This document shows, piece by piece, positions 60,646 to 64,000 of a DNA stretch of 64,000 nt (positions are counted from its first letter, which is position 1; each line of letters starts with the position of its first letter). Under the pieces are notes generated by a model. The model was given only the letters and a program-made list of their open reading frames with translations. It was not told the origin of the DNA and did no database searches. The position numbers and the translations under genes were made by a program. The stretch comes from an uncultured Bacteroidales bacterium (GTDB taxonomy: Bacteria > Bacteroidota > Bacteroidia > Bacteroidales > Paludibacteraceae), in NCBI GenBank assembly GCA_946403215.1, contig CAMIZG010000003.1:1-64000 (forward strand), read 5' to 3'.

Positions 60646-60673
60646 ATAGTGAATGATTAAACAAAAAAATGAT

Positions 60674-61045
60674 ATGAAACGAATTGCATTGATTGTAATG
60701 ATTGCGTGCATGAGCATAGGCGCATGGGCACGCAGCGAACGGCGGACTGTGGTGTTTGACGTTGATATCCACTGCCAGGGGTGCATTGACAAGATCGAGA
60801 AGAACATCGCCTTTGAGCGCGGAGTCAAAGACCTGGAGTGCAATCTGGACGAAAAGACGGTACAAATAGTGTACGACCCAGCCAAGACCGATATCAAGCA
60901 TCTGCAGGCTGCATTTGCCAAGATCAACAAGACCGCCAGCGTCCGTTACTCGGAAGAGCAGGAGACACAGGACAATGACCGCCAGCAAGAGCAGGACAAG
61001 GAAAAAGAGGTCGATGCGCAGACAGGCGCCAGTGTGCAACAGTAA
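60674..61045 (+). CDS. Exported heavy-metal-associated (HMA) domain protein
   Basis: 123 aa from the ATG at 60674. Signal peptide of about 20 residues, then an HMA-type fold with CQGC as the metal-binding pair (IHCQGCIDKIEKNIAF). A Gln/Glu/Asp-rich tail ends the protein. It sits between ispG and the kinase, probably in one transcript. Metal unknown. Confidence 0.85.
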   Translation: MKRIALIVMIACMSIGAWARSERRTVVFDVDIHCQGCIDKIEKNIAFERGVKDLECNLDEKTVQIVYDPAKTDIKHLQAAFAKINKTASVRYSEEQETQDNDRQQEQDKEKEVDAQTGASVQQ

Positions 61046-61069
61046 GCCATACGATAACTTAACGACTAT

Positions 61070-61930
61070 ATGATACTAATTGCTGATTCAGGGTCAACGA
61101 AGACCCATTGGTGTTTGCTGACGGCCTCCGGACAGAGGTCGGAGTTCAAGACGGAAGGTATCAACCCCTACTTCCAGACCGAAGAGGATATCCGCAGCAA
61201 TGTGGCCGACACGCTCCTGCCGCAGATGGGACAACTGCTGTGGGTGGGTTCGGTGACGAAGATCTACTTCTACGGCGCAGGATGCACACCCGAGAAATCG
61301 CCCGTGGTGGCATCGGCACTGAAAGCCGTGTTCCGCCATGCGCAAGTCGAGGTTTATTCGGACATGATGGGAGCCGCCCGCGCCCTGCTGAAGCACAGCG
61401 AGGGGGTGGCGTGCATCTTGGGCACCGGGTCGAACTCATGCCACTACGACGGCGAGAAGTTCGTCAAGAACGTGCCGGCTCTGGGATTCATCCTTGGCGA
61501 CGAAGGATCGGGAGCCGTGCTGGGCAAGCGACTGGTAGCCGACCTGCTGAAGAACCAGCTGACAAACGACCTGAAAGAGCTCTTCCTCAAGGAGTACAAT
61601 CTCACTCAGGCGGACATCATTGACAGGGTATACCGCCAGCCTTTCCCGAACAGGTACCTTGCATCGTTGAGCAAGTTCTGCGCCGACCATCTGGACAATC
61701 CGATGATTCGCGAACTCGTTTACGAGCACTTCCAGACCTTCGTCAAGCGCATACTACGGCAGTACCCGTCGGTGCCGGTGGGATTTGTAGGATCGATAGC
61801 GTACTACTACAAGCCCATACTGACCCAGGTACTGGCCAATAACCATATTCAGGTAGCCGACATCGTTCAGAGTCCGATGGAGGGATTGATAGCCTACCAC
61901 CGCGACGATGCACAGCCTACTATGCTTTAG
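61070..61930 (+). CDS. BadF/BadG-type ATPase, N-acetylglucosamine-kinase-like
   Basis: 286 aa ASKHA-fold protein: LIADSGSTKTHWCL (phosphate 1), ACILGTGSNSC (phosphate 2), and GDEGSGAVLGKRL, the marker of GlcNAc-kinase-like members of the BadF group. Phosphorylation of an amino sugar from peptidoglycan or glycan turnover is likely. It ends 9 nt before the convergent methyltransferase gene. Confidence 0.88.
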   Translation: MILIADSGSTKTHWCLLTASGQRSEFKTEGINPYFQTEEDIRSNVADTLLPQMGQLLWVGSVTKIYFYGAGCTPEKSPVVASALKAVFRHAQVEVYSDMMGAARALLKHSEGVACILGTGSNSCHYDGEKFVKNVPALGFILGDEGSGAVLGKRLVADLLKNQLTNDLKELFLKEYNLTQADIIDRVYRQPFPNRYLASLSKFCADHLDNPMIRELVYEHFQTFVKRILRQYPSVPVGFVGSIAYYYKPILTQVLANNHIQVADIVQSPMEGLIAYHRDDAQPTML

Positions 61931-61939
61931 GAGACAGTC

Positions 61940-63214
61940 TCACACTCGACGGCAGTGGAGCAGAACGGGACGGTCGGCCAGACGACAGCCGATAATATAG
62001 TCATCACCACCATCTTTGATACGCAACCGACGGCGCAGATCGTCGGCTGACAGCACGTAATTCCGCGCGAGCACATTGGCGCGCGCGAGTGCGTGCTGTA
62101 TATCATTTACGCGCGTATAGGTATCAACCACCTGCCATACGCGACCGGGTAATGACCGGATAATCGATTGTGACGGGTCGAGGGAGGAGGAGAGGTATAG
62201 GTGAGTGTTCGGATCGGCTTTGACGAGGCCGTAACGCGCACTGATCAGGCGGAACGCACCGGCTTTGAGGATAGCGGCGTCAGGCTCGTAGAGGTAGCGG
62301 AGAGCCGGGAGAGGAGAGTCGGAAGTCGGGAGATAGAGCGGTTGGGCACCCGTTTCCTCGTCGGGGGCGAAGGAGAGGTCGAAGCTGTCCGAATCATTCA
62401 GGCACACGGCATGGATCAGTCCCGTACCGCCGGACTGGAGCAGGAGTTCCTTGACCTCACCGGCCACACTTAACACATACACATCCCACAAGCCCCCAAG
62501 CTGCGCAACAGCCTGATGGAAATCGAGCATTGGCGACAGTTTGAGCAGGACACGTACAGCCGGCATGTCAGTCTGCACATAGTGCACTATATCAGTCACA
62601 TCGGGCGTGCAATCCCCTAAGCGGAACACCTTGCCGCCATGTGCATCACGGCGCGCAGGATCGAGGTACAGAATAGTATCAGCACCTATATCGGACGCAC
62701 GCTCACCCGCCTTAACCCCCACTAACTTGCACAAAGCTTGCACGCTGAACGGCTCGGCGTGGCAGTGGATGGCTTTGCCGGCAAGGCGGAAGTTATGCTC
62801 GGCAAGGGACGCGAGTTCGGTGTTCTGCTCATAGTAATGCGTCTCCCGGGCACATTCGCTCATGAAGAACGTATCCACCCCGTAGCCACCCGTACCATCG
62901 ATAAGTACCATTGGCTTTAGGCTTTTAGCTATTGGCTCTTCTTCAACCAACGGCCGATGCCGGTCGGACAATAGCCCCGCCTTAAAGCGGGCGGTGCGCT
63001 CACTGCTGCACTGCTCAAGGTTCAGGCGCGGAGGATAGAGCCAGCCCGGGATAGTAGCGAACAGCGGCAGCTTGTCGCGGGTACGCTGACGACCTTCAAT
63101 CTGCTGCAGACAAAAACGGAAATCGCTATCCGAGAGCATCGGATAGCGTTTTCGCTGCAGCGCAAGCTGCGCTACATCAGCATCTTGATTGTCTGAGATG
63201 AACCGCTCAAGCAC
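61940..63214 (-). CDS. THUMP-like domain / class I SAM-methyltransferase-like protein
   Basis: 424 aa. SAM-type Rossmann half with LIDGTGGYGVDTFF, YLDPARRD (DPPR-like) and LLKLSPML; the C-terminal part is the THUMP-like domain (EPDAAILKAGAF, ARYGLVKADPNTHLY). A nucleic-acid methyltransferase-like protein of Bacteroidota, substrate unknown. It carries a 4-unit heptamer repeat (about residues 93-101) and a GAGAGTC-type block (about 295-305), both in linkers. Confidence 0.82.
   Translation of the reverse strand: MLERFISDNQDADVAQLALQRKRYPMLSDSDFRFCLQQIEGRQRTRDKLPLFATIPGWLYPPRLNLEQCSSERTARFKAGLLSDRHRPLVEEEPIAKSLKPMVLIDGTGGYGVDTFFMSECARETHYYEQNTELASLAEHNFRLAGKAIHCHAEPFSVQALCKLVGVKAGERASDIGADTILYLDPARRDAHGGKVFRLGDCTPDVTDIVHYVQTDMPAVRVLLKLSPMLDFHQAVAQLGGLWDVYVLSVAGEVKELLLQSGGTGLIHAVCLNDSDSFDLSFAPDEETGAQPLYLPTSDSPLPALRYLYEPDAAILKAGAFRLISARYGLVKADPNTHLYLSSSLDPSQSIIRSLPGRVWQVVDTYTRVNDIQHALARANVLARNYVLSADDLRRRLRIKDGGDDYIIGCRLADRPVLLHCRRV
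62300..62332. repeat. GAGAGTC-type repeat inside the THUMP-like gene
   Basis: GAGAGCCGGGAGAGGAGAGT then CGGAAGTCGGGAG, read on the minus strand as PTSDSPLPAL between the methyltransferase and THUMP-like parts. Confidence 0.65.
62911..62938 (-). repeat. Heptanucleotide repeat, 4 units, inside the THUMP-like gene
   Basis: TTGGCTT, TAGGCTT, TTAGCTA, TTGGCTC on the plus strand; on the coding strand PIAKSLKPM. Degenerate but in register. Confidence 0.65.
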
Positions 63215-63217
63215 GGC

Positions 63218-63673
63218 TTAGTAGGTCATCACCACGCGGAAGGTCATCGACGAGGGATCGGGAAGAGTCGGATCAACCTCGTACTCGAAATCCGAGTCGC
63301 GAACCTCCAACTGCACCCAGCCGATGCCGAATTGAGAGTCAATAGTGCGCGTGAAGAACTTCCACTGGTTGTTGACGTACTCCTCCTGATGGCGAATGAA
63401 CGGCAGAACGTGCTGCGAATTGTTCTCAACCAGATAAACCGACACGTTACCGTCAGTAAATACGTAACTCGTCAGCGCCGGAACATCGAACTTGGCGTAG
63501 AAGTAGTTATTGTTGTTGTTCGGGTCAGCGAAGTTGGTATAGTCCCACTTGTCAACAGTGAGATCTGCTATCTTCCAGTTCATACCTTCACCCGGATCAC
63601 CCTTAGGACCTTGCGGGCCGCGACATGCGCACAAAACAAGTGCTGAAAAGATAAAAAATAATGCTTTTCTCAT
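63218..63673 (-). CDS. Lipoprotein with collagen-like start
   Basis: 151 aa from the ATG at 63673, chosen since the promoter at 63706-63737 lies inside the longer frame from 63787. Lipobox LCAC (Cys about residue 16), then GPQGPKGDPGEG, a short Gly-Pro repeat, and a beta-rich body. Such proteins are typical Bacteroidales outer-membrane lipoproteins. Function unknown. Confidence 0.75.
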   Translation of the reverse strand: MRKALFFIFSALVLCACRGPQGPKGDPGEGMNWKIADLTVDKWDYTNFADPNNNNNYFYAKFDVPALTSYVFTDGNVSVYLVENNSQHVLPFIRHQEEYVNNQWKFFTRTIDSQFGIGWVQLEVRDSDFEYEVDPTLPDPSSMTFRVVMTY

Positions 63674-63705
63674 ATGTTTACGATTATTATTTACAAATTC
63701 TGCTG

Positions 63706-63737
63706 CAAAAATACGAAAATATTTGCAAAAATGCAAA
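63706..63737 (-). promoter_or_regulatory. Promoter of the lipoprotein gene, overlapping a divergent one
   Basis: On the minus strand TTTG (63737-63734), 20 nt, TATTTTTG (63713-63706). Confidence 0.8.
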
Positions 63738-63753
63738 TTTTTTTGTAACTTTG
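63722..63753 (+). promoter_or_regulatory. Promoter of the glucosaminidase gene
   Basis: TTTG at 63722-63725 and TAACTTTG at 63746-63753 with 20 nt between. Shares 16 bp with the promoter facing the other way. Confidence 0.85.
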
Positions 63754-63773
63754 TAGGCGAAAGTGAAATATTT

Positions 63774-64000
63774 ATGCCAAGATACAAAATCTATCTATCA
63801 GTTTGGGCGTTCTTGTTCGTAACACTGAGTACGCTTAGCGGAGCAGGACAGGATGCTCTCAACCCGGCCTATACAGCATACATTGAGAAGTGGAAAGCCA
63901 CGGCTCTGGCGCAACAGGCGCAGTACGGCATCCCGGCATCCATCACCCTGGCGCAAGGTCTGCTGGAGTCCGGAGCGGGACAGAGCGATCTGGCCACCAC
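63774..64000 (+). CDS. Exported glucosaminidase-domain protein (5' part only)
   Basis: 75 residues are visible before the right edge. Signal peptide of about 25 residues, then AYIEKWKATALAQQAQYGIP and SITLAQGLLESGAGQSDLA, the start of a GH73/FlgJ-type glucosaminidase with the catalytic Glu in LLESGAG. A peptidoglycan hydrolase. Often followed by LysM domains, which would lie outside the window. Confidence 0.85.
   Translation, partial: MPRYKIYLSVWAFLFVTLSTLSGAGQDALNPAYTAYIEKWKATALAQQAQYGIPASITLAQGLLESGAGQSDLAT

Overview
ORGANISM. The window reads as chromosome of a Bacteroidales-type bacterium. Most promoters fit the Bacteroidota pattern TTTG, about 20 nt, then TAnnTTTG. HU proteins are plentiful, and the small Lys/Arg-rich AURKAIP1/COX24-type protein, the RF2 with an SPY motif, BspA-like repeats and DUF486, DUF2752, DUF4190 and DUF6591-like proteins all fit the phylum. 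Family level cannot be settled here; an uncultured gut or rumen lineage near Paludibacteraceae is a guess.

LAYOUT. 1-3.7 kb: RNase E/G (runs off the left edge), a 29-aa basic protein, HU and MutY. 3.8-8.4 kb: a divergent pair (WGY-motif protein and a membrane Ser/Thr kinase), a candidate structured ncRNA (5.88-6.09 kb), two lipoproteins and small membrane proteins. 8.5-11.8 kb: decayed accessory DNA with a Fic-like protein lacking its catalytic motif, a DUF3987 protein and a large inverted repeat. 11.9-38.6 kb: housekeeping genes (ettA, rimO, HU, HU-TM-LysM, uvrA, ABC-F, glycan genes, a CyuA-type enzyme, prfB, OYE, M16 peptidase, era, leuS, an epimerase). 38.6-58.2 kb: a defence and mobile island. 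58.3-64 kb: core again, with tRNA-Lys, ispG, an HMA protein, a BadF-type kinase, a THUMP-like methyltransferase and the start of a glucosaminidase.

DEFENCE ISLAND. It begins with gene scraps and a cassette-like array. The 3' end of one small gene (intact at 40773-41180) recurs four more times (A-D). Each of two DUF1016 (YhcG-type PD-(D/E)XK) genes lies between two such copies, and an ATPase-TOPRIM pair fills another interval. Next come a C5-cytosine methyltransferase, a protein joining an Hsp90/MutL-like ATPase to a histidine-kinase module, a receiver-domain protein and a 57-aa stub of a second C5-methyltransferase. McrB (apparently mosaic), McrC, a DUF4062/RecG-like ATPase and Vsr follow.

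REPEATS INSIDE GENES. A heptanucleotide repeat (about GGCCAAT) sits in linkers of five genes. In its pure form it is open in all six frames and encodes the same heptapeptide in every phase of a strand. rimO and the THUMP-like gene carry a second repeat type as well, and leuS carries a third.

All family names come from reading motifs by eye; no database search was run.
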